In this document: piece after piece, positions 6,818 through 14,123 of the stretch | How the letters are laid out: every line of letters begins with the position of its first letter | Numbering within the stretch: position 1 is the stretch's first letter | From: JBPCPM01 sp050999155 | GTDB taxonomy: Bacteria; Actinomycetota; Thermoleophilia; Solirubrobacterales; 70-9 | Length of the DNA: 18,328 nt | Direction: 5' to 3' | Assembly: GCA_050999155.1 (NCBI GenBank) | Contig: JBPCPM010000164.1 | Location: forward strand, 1-18,328 | Program-made: the position numbers and the translations under genes | Notes under the pieces: generated by a model | Databases searched by the model: none | Told to the model about the DNA's origin: nothing | Seen by the model: only the letters and a program-made list of their open reading frames with translations

Positions 6818-6901
6818 GCCGGGGTGGCGGAATCGGTAGACGCTGTCGACTTAAAATCGACTGCCCGCGAGGGCGTGAGGGTTCAAGTCCCTCCCCCGGC
6901 A
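6818..6901 (+). tRNA. tRNA-Leu (anticodon UAA)
   Basis: The acceptor arms are GCCGGGG (6818-6824) and CCCCGGC (6894-6900) with discriminator A6901. The anticodon stem GTCGA/TCGAC encloses loop CTTAAAA, giving anticodon TAA. A long variable arm (GCCC-GCGA-GGGC) and T arm GAGGG-TTCAAGT-CCCTC complete a class II tRNA of 84 bases. CCA is not encoded. It reads the codon UUA, which is very rare in GC-rich actinobacteria. Confidence 0.95.
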
Positions 6902-7015
6902 TGCGATGGGGTCCTCACTCGGAATCGAGCCGTCGGCGCACCGGTCCGTTGCCCGATCGTGAGGTCGTCGGTGGCCACGCTGGGGTCCTACCCGCCGACC
7001 GGCGCCGCTGAACCG

Positions 7016-7840
7016 CTACGGGACCGGAGCGGGCGCAGGCGTGGTTCGCACGCCGGATGCCTCGGACGCCGGCTCCGGTGACGACGCAGCACTCTGGTCG
7101 TCGGACGGCAGCGGCGTGCACCCGGCGGCGGTCCGCTTCTCCAGCCGGACGGCCGGGTCCTGGCAGTCGACGGTGTCCTCGGTGTCGGCGGCGGCCGGCT
7201 GCTCCTCGACGCTCGTGCCGGGGTCGCCGCCCTGGGTGGCGGGGTCCTCGTCCGCGGGCTCCTTGGAGTCCTCCTCGGACTTCTCGTCCTCGGAGTCGGC
7301 CTTGTCGGCCTTGCCGGCGCCATCGGACGTGTCGGGATCCTCATCGCCGGAGGCCTTGCCGTCGGTGCCGGCGGGGGTGGGCTTGGCGTCGGCGTCGTCT
7401 TCCTCGACGATCTCCGGGGTCTCGCTGGTCGTCGACCAGGCGGAGACGATGATCCGATAGGTGCCGCGGCCGCTGTAGGCGAACGACAGCGTCGCCGCGC
7501 CCGGGCCCGCGCCGCTGGAGCCGATGGTGCCGAACTCCTGCACGCTGCCGTCGGGCTTGACCACGCGGGCGGTGTAGGAGTCGGCGTCGGCGAGCCGGTT
7601 GTAGCTCACGTTGACCGAGCAGTCGATGCCGGCGTTGCCGGCGCTGCAGCCGTTGAGGATCGCGCTGGCTCCCAGGCCGCCGGCGCCGCCACCGGCGAAC
7701 GCCGGGAGGGGGACGGCGAGCGCGACGCCGGCGAACATGGCGGCGCGGCGCCGTCCGCGCAGGACACCGCCGAAGAGGTCCATCGTCTGGGGTCCGCCTG
7801 CCCGGGTCGGGCGCCGCGGCCTGGTGACCGGGCCGCTCAC
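7016..7840 (-). CDS. Secreted protein with one beta-rich domain and acidic low-complexity tail
   Basis: The 274-residue protein has a signal peptide: RGRRR at about 29-32, a hydrophobic core AAMFAGVALAVPLP, and a likely cleavage after AFA (residue 49). A domain of about 90 residues follows, with C65 and C74 probably paired and strands such as SYTARVVKPDGSV and GTYRIIVSAWS, reminiscent of an Ig/fibronectin-like fold. From about 145 to 225 it is Asp/Glu/Lys/Pro-rich and must be disordered. Two more Cys lie near the end (VDCQDP, AAGCTP). The GTG at 7840 overlaps the preceding stop as GTGA and has GAGG seven bases upstream. An in-frame ATG at 7783 would give a tidier signal peptide. It is coupled to the zinc-ribbon gene, so the two may act together at the envelope. 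Family not recognised. Confidence 0.72.
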   Translation of the reverse strand: MSGPVTRPRRPTRAGGPQTMDLFGGVLRGRRRAAMFAGVALAVPLPAFAGGGAGGLGASAILNGCSAGNAGIDCSVNVSYNRLADADSYTARVVKPDGSVQEFGTIGSSGAGPGAATLSFAYSGRGTYRIIVSAWSTTSETPEIVEEDDADAKPTPAGTDGKASGDEDPDTSDGAGKADKADSEDEKSEEDSKEPADEDPATQGGDPGTSVEEQPAAADTEDTVDCQDPAVRLEKRTAAGCTPLPSDDQSAASSPEPASEASGVRTTPAPAPVP

Positions 7841-9300
7841 CCGGAGACCTCGGGGTTCAGCGAGCCGTGGATCACGGCGGCGGCGTCACGGGCCTTCTTG
7901 GATGCCTCGGGCTTGACCGACGTGGCCAGGTAATAGAAGTAGGGGCCGGCGTTGCGCAGCGTCACCACGTAGGGGGCGGAGCCGCCGCGGCCGGTGGGCA
8001 CGTCGGCCTTGAGCTGGACGATCGTGTCGCGGTCGGTCGGGCCCTCGTCACGGTTGAACACGCGCGCCTTGGGCGACAGGGTCTTGAGGTTGCGCACGGC
8101 GCGACGCTCGAAGGCGCGGAAGCTGAGCTTGGCGTCGCGCTCGACCCACAGGGTCACCGTGGCCAGGCCGTCCTCGGTCTCGGCGCGGTAGGCGATGTCG
8201 CCGCGTGGCTTGACCGGCGTCCAGCCGGCGGGCAGGGCGAGCGACCAGGTGTCGCGCTTGACGAACTGCACGCCCTCGCCGGATGCGGAGCCGCCGGCAG
8301 CCTGGGGGACGTCGCCGCCGGCGTCGAACGGGGCCGCCGCGGAGGGCTCGGGGGTCGGTGGGGCGGCGTTGGAGCGGTCGTCGCCGGTGCCCTGGATGAG
8401 CAGGATCCACCCGGTGACCGCGGCGGCGGCCAGCAGGGCGGTGGCGACACCGGCGCCGGGGCGCGAGCCGGTGCGCGTGCGCAGGACGCCGAGCGCGGTC
8501 TTGAGCACGGCGACCGGCCGCGAGGGTGCGTCCGCGCCCCCATCGAGTGCGGGCTCTGAGGCCGAGGCTCGCGGGGGGTGCTCCGCGGCAGGCTGGGCCG
8601 GTGCACCGGCCATCGCCGCCGGAGACTCGGCGTCGGTACGCGCAGTCTCACCTTCGTGCGTCGAGACCGGCTGCCGTGCGGCGGGGGCGGCCGCGGACTC
8701 GGCAACCGCCGGGCGGACAGCGGGTGCGGGGACGTGGTCGGCAGCCAGAGCCGTCGGCGCGGCAGGGCCGGGCGCCGTCGGGCGGCTCGGCGCCGCCTGC
8801 GTCGCGGAGGCCCTGCGCTCGCTGAGGCTCTTGTCGAGGGACTCGAGCTCGGCGACCAGGGCGGAGAGTTCACCGAAGTTCTGGACGGGGCGGACGATCA
8901 CCTGGGAGCCGGTGTCCTCCACGGGCGGCTTGGCCGTCCCGGCCGGGCGGTCCGGGGCGGAGAGCTTGCGGATTGCGGGGGAGGGGAGTGTCGCCACCGA
9001 CTGGGTCGGCCGGGGGGCGCGCTGGGCGGGGATGATGCGGATCTCGTGGGGTGCGGCCGGGTTGCGCGAGTAGGACTCGCCGCAGCCGTCACAGGTGACG
9101 CGGCGCACTACCGAGGGTGGCAACGGGCGGGGGATCCGCACCTGGGTCGTCGTGTCGCAGGCCGCGTGGTGGCAGCTGACCTGGATCAGGCCGCCTTCCG
9201 GCGGCACGGGAAAGCCGCCGTTGGCCGATAGGGCGACCGAAGGAGAAGGTGCCCCCGAGGAGGGGGCGACGGCGGTGGAAGGGGAGGCTGTGGCGGCCAC
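7837..9300 (-). CDS. Zinc-ribbon membrane protein with extracytoplasmic C-terminal domain
   Basis: The 487-residue protein carries a zinc ribbon (C43-x4-C48, C70-x2-C73, with VTCDGCGESY), then about 200 residues rich in Ala/Pro that are probably disordered. A single membrane helix lies at about 284-303 (GVATALLAAAAVTGWILLIQ). The C-terminal domain of about 140 residues begins TWSLALPAGWTPVKP and contains ATVTLWVERDAKLSF and AGPYFYYLATSVKP. That domain resembles secreted PsbP/Mog1-like modules with the LPxGW-type opening, an inference from pattern only. The topology puts the ribbon inside and the domain outside. The GTG at 9300 is the first start; an internal start nearer residue 27 is possible. 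It overlaps the downstream secreted-protein gene by four bases and is divergent from the cyclase gene with 40 bases between starts. Confidence 0.78.
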   Translation of the reverse strand: MAATASPSTAVAPSSGAPSPSVALSANGGFPVPPEGGLIQVSCHHAACDTTTQVRIPRPLPPSVVRRVTCDGCGESYSRNPAAPHEIRIIPAQRAPRPTQSVATLPSPAIRKLSAPDRPAGTAKPPVEDTGSQVIVRPVQNFGELSALVAELESLDKSLSERRASATQAAPSRPTAPGPAAPTALAADHVPAPAVRPAVAESAAAPAARQPVSTHEGETARTDAESPAAMAGAPAQPAAEHPPRASASEPALDGGADAPSRPVAVLKTALGVLRTRTGSRPGAGVATALLAAAAVTGWILLIQGTGDDRSNAAPPTPEPSAAAPFDAGGDVPQAAGGSASGEGVQFVKRDTWSLALPAGWTPVKPRGDIAYRAETEDGLATVTLWVERDAKLSFRAFERRAVRNLKTLSPKARVFNRDEGPTDRDTIVQLKADVPTGRGGSAPYVVTLRNAGPYFYYLATSVKPEASKKARDAAAVIHGSLNPEVSG

Positions 9301-9340
9301 GGTCTTGTAAATCGGCGCTGGTGCCGGATCCCTTGACCCC

Positions 9341-10984
9341 TTGAGTACCTACGACCGGTGGCTCGGCCGGCAAGCCCTTCTCCCAGCAGGCCAGGTGCGC
9401 GAGACTCTGCAGGCCGCGATGCACCTGTTCCGCCTCCTGACGTGGCTGTACCGGCGCCTGGGTTCTGCCTACCCGGTGGCGCTGGTGGGCGCCCAGACCC
9501 TGTCGGGGCTGGTGGTTGCCGCGGCCGCCGTGCTGCTGTTGAGCGTCTACTTCGACGCGGCCCGCGACGACCTGGCGCTGGTGCTTGGCGGTTTCGAGGC
9601 GCTCACCGCCCTCGCGCTGGCCCTCGGCTCGACCAAGGCGATCCGGCGCCTGCGGCCCGTCCGGGCGTGGATCGATGGCGCCCGCGGTCAGGAACAGACG
9701 CTGGCCGCGTGGGAGGTGGCATCGACGTTCCCGCTTCGCACGCTCAAGCGGGGAACGCCCCCGGTCATCGTCCTCGTTGCGCTGCTGGGCGGGGTGTTCT
9801 GCGTCCTGGCCACCGACATCGGCTGGGGCGGCCTGGCCCCCGTCGTCATCAGCGGGCTGGTCGTCATCAGCTACATGGCGGTCCTGCACCTGCTGGCGAC
9901 CGAGATCGGCCTGCGCCCGGTGCTCGTGGATCTCAACGACGCGCTGCCCGACGAGTTCCCCTTCGAGCGCGGATCGCTGCCGGTGGCGGCCAAGCTCATG
10001 ACCTCGTTGCCGTTGATCAACGTCATCACCGGCGTCGTGGTGGCCGGGCTCGCCGCCCGCGGCGACGGTGCGGACCACCTCGGTCTCCGCGTGCTGATCG
10101 CGATCGGCGTGGCCCTCGTCATCTCGATGGAGCTGGCGATCACCCTGTCGCGCTCGATCGCCGCTCCCATCGAAGAGTTGCGCGAAGCCGTCGCCCGGGT
10201 GGGCGAGGGCGACTACGACGTTCGTGTTCCCGTCACGACCACCGACGAGGTAGGGGAGCTGACGGCGGGCTTCAACCGCATGACCCGTGGTCTGGCCGAG
10301 CGTGAGCAGATCCGTGAGGCCTTCGGTACCTACCTCGACGACGACGTCGCCGAGCTGATCCTGTCGGGCGGCTTTCCCACCGGCGGGGTCGAGGTCGAGG
10401 TGACGATCCTGTTCTGCGACGTGCGCGACTTCACCCGGTTTGCCGCACGCTCGGAGGCCCAGGAGGTTGTGGCCGCACTCAACGAGCTGTTCGAGCAGAT
10501 CGTCCCCGTGATCACCCGCCACAGCGGCCACGTCGACAAGTTCGTCGGCGACGGCCTGCTTGCCGTGTTCGGCGCGCCCGACAACGTGCCCGACCATGCA
10601 GACCAGGCGCTGGAGGCCGCGCGGGAGATCGCCGATATCTGCGCGGAGGCCGGCGACGAGGCCCTGCAGGTCGGGGTGGGCCTCAACACCGGCACGGTCG
10701 TGGCGGGAAACATCGGTGGGGGAGGGCGCCTGAACTTCAGCGTCATCGGCGACGCCGTCAACGTCGCCGCGCGGGTCGAGTCCGAGACGCGCAAGCTCGA
10801 TCTCGGGGTGCTGCTGACCGCGGCCACGCGCGAGGCGCTGCAGCGCGAGCATCCCCTGGATTCGGAGGGCAAGGTGCGCCTGCGGGGCAAGGACGAGCCG
10901 GTCGAGCTCTACAGCCCCCGTGACGGCGAGCCCGAGCCCGCCGAGCGCTCCGAGGTCGGGACGTCGGGCGCCGACGGCGGTTGA
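9341..10984 (+). CDS. Membrane adenylate cyclase, class III, with HAMP domain (Rv1318c type)
   Basis: The 547-residue protein has about six membrane helices (residues 45 to 270), a HAMP linker (about 268-322, SIAAPIEELREAVARVGEGDY) and a class III cyclase domain (about 345-510). Metal-binding Asp residues are D360 and D364 (LFCDVRDFTRF). The adenine-selecting pair is K400 (HVDKFVGDG) and D471 (VIGDAVNVAAR). Transition-state residues are N474 and R478, so all key residues for cAMP synthesis are present. The linker EAFGTYLDDDVAELIL and six-helix plus HAMP layout match the mycobacterial Rv1318c/Rv1319c/Rv1320c/Rv3645 group. The start is uncertain: TTG 9341 has no clear ribosome site, and an in-frame ATG lies at 9419 before the first helix. 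Confidence 0.92.
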   Translation: MSTYDRWLGRQALLPAGQVRETLQAAMHLFRLLTWLYRRLGSAYPVALVGAQTLSGLVVAAAAVLLLSVYFDAARDDLALVLGGFEALTALALALGSTKAIRRLRPVRAWIDGARGQEQTLAAWEVASTFPLRTLKRGTPPVIVLVALLGGVFCVLATDIGWGGLAPVVISGLVVISYMAVLHLLATEIGLRPVLVDLNDALPDEFPFERGSLPVAAKLMTSLPLINVITGVVVAGLAARGDGADHLGLRVLIAIGVALVISMELAITLSRSIAAPIEELREAVARVGEGDYDVRVPVTTTDEVGELTAGFNRMTRGLAEREQIREAFGTYLDDDVAELILSGGFPTGGVEVEVTILFCDVRDFTRFAARSEAQEVVAALNELFEQIVPVITRHSGHVDKFVGDGLLAVFGAPDNVPDHADQALEAAREIADICAEAGDEALQVGVGLNTGTVVAGNIGGGGRLNFSVIGDAVNVAARVESETRKLDLGVLLTAATREALQREHPLDSEGKVRLRGKDEPVELYSPRDGEPEPAERSEVGTSGADGG

Positions 10985-11043
10985 GCGCCGAGTCCAGCGG
11001 GTAGCCCTGCACCCGGGAAACCAGCGATCGAAGGGGACGGGGT

Positions 11044-12672
11044 ATGGCGACCGAGCAGGCAACCGAGACGGTGCACGGCGGGATCCACGTGGCGAAGGCG
11101 CTCCGCTCGCGCGGGGTCCAGACGCTGTTCACGCTGTCGGGCGGCCACCTGTTCTCCGTCTACGACGGCTGCAAGCGCGAGGACGTGCGCATCGTGGACG
11201 TCCGCCACGAGCAGGCTGCCGTCTTCGCCGCCGAGGGCCTGGCCAAGGCGACGCGCACCCCGGGCGTCGCCGCGCTGACGGCCGGCCCGGGCGTGACCAA
11301 CGGCATGAGCGCCATGGCCGGCGCCTCGTTCAACGGCTCGCCGGTGACCGTGCTCGGCGGCCGTGCGCCGTCGGCCCGCTGGGGCGCCGGGTCGCTACAG
11401 GAGATCGACCACGTGCCCTTCGTCGAGCCCGTCGTCAAGTCGGCGGCGACCGTGCAGGACCCGGCCAAGCTCGCCCGGATGACCGCCGAGGCGATCGACG
11501 CCTGTTTCGCCGCTCCCACCGGCCCCACGTTCCTCGACTACCCCTTGGACGTGGTGTTCGCCGAGGCCGAGGTCGACCTGCCCGACCGCCCAGAGCCCGA
11601 CCGCCGTCCCGCCGAGGGCGTCGACGAAGCCGCCGAGCGCCTCGCCTCGGCGCAGCGCCCGGTGATCATGGCCGGCACCGGCTTGTACTGGGCGCAGGCC
11701 GAGACACAGCTCGTCGAGCTTGCCGTGGCCCGCGGGATTCCCGTCTACGTCAACGGCCTGGGGCGCGGCTGCATTCCGGCAGACCACGATCTCGCCTTCA
11801 GCCGGTCGCGGCGCGCGGCGCTCGAGGGCGCCGACGTGGCGCTGGTCGTGGGCGCCCCGTTGGACTTCCGCCTGGGCTTCGGCGACAGCTTCGGCGACGA
11901 CACCACCGTGATCCGCATCGGCTCGGCGCCCAACGACAAGGGCACCCGCGACCCTGACATGGACCTCGTCGGCGACGTGGCCGCCACGCTGAGCGTCCTG
12001 CTCGAGGGGGCAGGCGAGGCCCCTGATGCGACCGGCGAGTGGCTGGGCTCGCTGGGCGAGACCGAGCGCGAGAAGGTCGAAGGCGACAAGGAACAGCTGG
12101 CCGACGCCCGCTCACCGCTGCACCCGATGCGCGTGTACGCCGAGCTCAACCAGGTGCTCGACCGTGAGACGATCGTGATCGGCGACGGCGGCGACTTCGT
12201 CTCCTACGCGGGCCGGATGATCGACACCTACAACCCCGGCTGTTGGATGGATCCGGGTCCCTACGGCTGCCTGGGTGGCGGCCCGGGCCAGGCGATCGGC
12301 GCCGCCGTCGCGCGGCCCGACCGCCCGATCTGCCTGCTGCTCGGCGACGGCGCGTTCGGCTTTTCGGGCATGGAGTTCGACACCATGGCCCGCCATGGCC
12401 TGCCGATCGTCGGCGTGATGGGCAACAACGGGATCTGGGCGCTGGAGAAGCACCCGATGGAGGCGCTGTACGGGTACTCGGTCGCGGCCGAGCTCGAGCA
12501 GAGCCCGTACCACCGGGTGGTCGAAGCCCTCGGCTGCGACGGTGTCTGCGTCAGCGAGCCCGACGAGCTGCGGCCCGCTCTGGAGAACGCCTTCGAGTCG
12601 GGCCGGCCGACCCTGGTCAACGTGCTGACCGATCCCGAGGTCGCCTACCCCCGTAGCTCCAACCTGGCCTGA
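11044..12672 (+). CDS. Thiamine diphosphate-dependent enzyme, acetolactate synthase-like
   Basis: The 542-residue protein has the three-domain layout of the acetolactate synthase/2-hydroxyacyl-CoA lyase/oxalyl-CoA decarboxylase superfamily. The N-terminal Pyr domain holds the catalytic glutamate E56 (VDVRHEQAAVFAAEG) and AALTAGPGVTNG. The C-terminal PP domain has the ThDP/Mg signature G434-D435-G ... N461-N462. There is no adjacent small regulatory subunit (ilvH type) and no neighbouring branched-chain amino-acid gene, so it is probably not the housekeeping IlvB. A lyase, decarboxylase or orphan acetolactate synthase of the kind common in actinobacteria is more likely. An AAGGGGACGGGG ribosome site precedes the ATG. 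It starts 59 bases after the cyclase stop. Exact substrate cannot be told from sequence alone. Confidence 0.88.
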   Translation: MATEQATETVHGGIHVAKALRSRGVQTLFTLSGGHLFSVYDGCKREDVRIVDVRHEQAAVFAAEGLAKATRTPGVAALTAGPGVTNGMSAMAGASFNGSPVTVLGGRAPSARWGAGSLQEIDHVPFVEPVVKSAATVQDPAKLARMTAEAIDACFAAPTGPTFLDYPLDVVFAEAEVDLPDRPEPDRRPAEGVDEAAERLASAQRPVIMAGTGLYWAQAETQLVELAVARGIPVYVNGLGRGCIPADHDLAFSRSRRAALEGADVALVVGAPLDFRLGFGDSFGDDTTVIRIGSAPNDKGTRDPDMDLVGDVAATLSVLLEGAGEAPDATGEWLGSLGETEREKVEGDKEQLADARSPLHPMRVYAELNQVLDRETIVIGDGGDFVSYAGRMIDTYNPGCWMDPGPYGCLGGGPGQAIGAAVARPDRPICLLLGDGAFGFSGMEFDTMARHGLPIVGVMGNNGIWALEKHPMEALYGYSVAAELEQSPYHRVVEALGCDGVCVSEPDELRPALENAFESGRPTLVNVLTDPEVAYPRSSNLA

Positions 12673-12730
12673 GCCGGATCGATTTCCTGGTTGGCCCGGG
12701 CGTGCATGGGGCAGGTACGGCCGAGGCGCC

Positions 12731-12939
12731 AGAAAGCGAGGAGCCGGTCACGTCAGACGTGACCGGCTCCCCAGGCGGCCTCAGGCAACGGGCAGGGGTA
12801 CGTGACCTGAGACCTATCGATGGTCCGGACGGCGGGAGGCACCGGGCGAACCCGGTCTGATGCGTCCGAACCTATGCTCGAGCGAACATTGGGGGCAGGC
12901 CTGCCCTAAGGCTGGCGCACCCTGCTTGCGTGCTCGATC
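12731..12939 (-). ncRNA. Putative structured non-coding RNA with own promoter and terminator
   Basis: This gap between convergent genes holds no open frame that I believe. On the minus strand a promoter (12945-12973) is followed by a chain of hairpins. TCGAGC (12937-12932) can pair with GCTCGA near 12880. GGTTCGGACG (12872-12863) pairs with CGTCCGGACC (12831-12822), enclosing ACCGGG-TTCG-CCCGGT (12856-12841). GGTCTCAGG (12814-12806) pairs with CCTGAGGCC (12785-12777). The last element is the 15-base terminator stem 12770-12740. The second and third stems each contain one U-G wobble on this strand, which would be A-C mismatches on the other, and the UUCG loop also exists only on this strand. 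I do not recognise tmRNA, RNase P, SRP RNA or 6S RNA in it. Confidence 0.5.
12740..12770 (-). terminator. Perfect 15-bp hairpin, terminator of the putative ncRNA
   Basis: GGAGCCGGTCACGTC (12740-12754) and GACGTGACCGGCTCC (12756-12770) are exact complements around one base. On the minus strand it is followed by TCGCTTTCT, a short T-rich stretch; on the plus strand by GC-rich sequence. It may also stop transcription from the ThDP-enzyme gene on the plus strand. Confidence 0.7.
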
Positions 12940-12944
12940 TCCCC

Positions 12945-12973
12945 ATTAGACACCCTTTCGGGGCGGCCACCAA
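12945..12973 (-). promoter_or_regulatory. Promoter of the putative ncRNA
   Basis: On the minus strand TTGGTG (12973-12968) and TCTAAT (12950-12945) are separated by exactly 17 bases. This predicts a start near 12939, right at the first stem of the RNA. The spacer contains a CCCGAAAGGG mini-hairpin. Confidence 0.5.
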
Positions 12974-12975
12974 GC

Positions 12976-13002
12976 GAAAAGGCACCTTCAGCGGTGTTTT
13001 TC
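12976..13002 (-). terminator. Intrinsic terminator after the Ppx gene
   Basis: On the minus strand an A run and CACC (12996-12993) are followed by loop GCTGAA, GGTG (12986-12983) and then CCTTTTC. The flanking A and T runs extend the stem. It lies 43 bases after the Ppx stop and just before the ncRNA promoter. T runs on both sides mean it could work in both directions. Confidence 0.6.
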
Positions 13003-13045
13003 CTCCGAATTTAGCCCTTCTTTACAAAAGAGGCCCATTTTCCGC

Positions 13046-13984
13046 TTAGGCGCCCAGGGTCCCTTCGGCGGCCGCCAGGGCACCGCCCCACAGGATGTCG
13101 CGCTCGGAGACCTCGATCTCCGACAGTTCGAAGCACCGCATCACCTCGACCAGGATCACCGCCCCGGCCACGATCGACTGTGCCCGGCGGGGGTGCAGCC
13201 CCGGCACCTCGGCGCGTTGCTGGAGGGGCAGCGAGGAGAGCCGCGAGAGCATCCGCTGGATCGAGGGCATCGGCAGCTGCGCGCCTTGGACCCGGTCGGG
13301 GTCATACGGCTGGATCTCCCCGTCGACGGCGGCCAGCGAGGTCGGGGTGCCGGCCACCGCGACGGCGTGCTCGGCGTGCGCGTCGGGATCGTCGGCGAAC
13401 CGGTCGCCCAGCGCTTCGCGCACGTCGGTGGCCAGGGCGTCGAGCTCGCGCGGCGCGGGTGGGTCGGAGGCCAGATGCCGCTCGGTCTGGCGGATCACGC
13501 CGACTTGCAGCGAGGCATGGAGGTGGACCTCGTCGCCGGCGCCCACCGACACCTCGGTGCTGCCGCCGCCGATGTCGACGACCAGCGTGCGGCGATTGTC
13601 GTCTTCTCGGCCCAGGGTCGCGCCCCGGTGGGTCAGCCGCGATTCGGTCTCGCCGTCGATGACCCGCGCGTCGAGCGCGAACTGCTCCCGCAGCTCGGCC
13701 ACGAAGGCCTGCCCGTTGGAGGCATCGCGCACCGCGCTCGTGGCCAGCGCGACCGTCGTGTCGACGCCGAGCTCGGCGATCTTTTCGAGGTAGCCTCGCA
13801 CCGTCTTGCACACGTCGTTGATCGCCTCGTGGGAGAGCCGCTGGGTGAGATCGACGCCTCTCCCCAGTCGCGTGACCGTGCTCTCCCGGTAGACCTTGTC
13901 GACCTGCCCGTCGACCACGTCGGCAACCAGCACCCGCGTCGAGTTGGTTCCCAGGTCGAGGATCGCGACGCGCACGGGAGCCAT
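13046..13984 (-). CDS. ppx: Exopolyphosphatase / pppGpp phosphohydrolase family protein (Ppx/GppA)
   Basis: The 312-residue protein belongs to the ASKHA-fold Ppx/GppA family. Phosphate-binding loop 1 is ILDLGTNSTRVLV (D10-L-G-T-N) and loop 2 is VDIGGGSTEVSVG (D137, G139-G141, S142-T143-E144). ALATSAVRDASNG in between is the conserved catalytic block. The length matches the short two-domain actinobacterial type such as mycobacterial PPX1; the HD-like C-terminal part of E. coli Ppx is absent. It removes terminal phosphate from polyphosphate or pppGpp, tying it to the stringent response. The ATG at 13984 gives MAPVRVAILDLGTN; the longer upstream frame lacks family similarity. It is divergent from the methyltransferase gene (139 bases between starts) and followed by a terminator. 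Confidence 0.92.
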   Translation of the reverse strand: MAPVRVAILDLGTNSTRVLVADVVDGQVDKVYRESTVTRLGRGVDLTQRLSHEAINDVCKTVRGYLEKIAELGVDTTVALATSAVRDASNGQAFVAELREQFALDARVIDGETESRLTHRGATLGREDDNRRTLVVDIGGGSTEVSVGAGDEVHLHASLQVGVIRQTERHLASDPPAPRELDALATDVREALGDRFADDPDAHAEHAVAVAGTPTSLAAVDGEIQPYDPDRVQGAQLPMPSIQRMLSRLSSLPLQQRAEVPGLHPRRAQSIVAGAVILVEVMRCFELSEIEVSERDILWGGALAAAEGTLGA

Positions 13985-14087
13985 CGTATTCCGCGGGGCG
14001 AAGGGGGCGACCTGCGCGCGGACGCATTGCAAGGCGGGATTCAGGGAGCCCGCCCCGCTGCCCAGCGGCCGCCGGCAGGCCGCCCGG

Positions 14088-14116
14088 TTGCCCGCCCGGG
14101 GAAGTGCTGGTAGCTT
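14088..14116 (+). promoter_or_regulatory. Promoter of the leaderless methyltransferase gene
   Basis: TTGCCC (14088-14093) and TAGCTT (14111-14116) are separated by 17 bases. The ATG at 14124 begins seven bases after the -10, so the transcript should start at the A of ATG. No Shine-Dalgarno sequence exists between them. Confidence 0.62.
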
Positions 14117-14123
14117 GAGCGAG

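Noticed and set aside
9089..11062. 657-codon open frame on the minus strand opposite the cyclase gene
   Set aside because: It is a mirror of the GC-rich cyclase coding frame, with His/Gln/Arg/Asp-rich composition and no recognisable motif. The plus strand encodes an intact cyclase with all catalytic residues.
12777..12872. Same hairpins read as a plus-strand leader or attenuator
   Set aside because: On the plus strand both long stems have an A-C mismatch and there is no downstream plus-strand gene, since the Ppx gene is on the minus strand.
12889..12906. GGGCAGGCCTGCCC palindrome as an operator
   Set aside because: It falls inside the putative RNA and can be part of its folding. No nearby start codon would be controlled by it.
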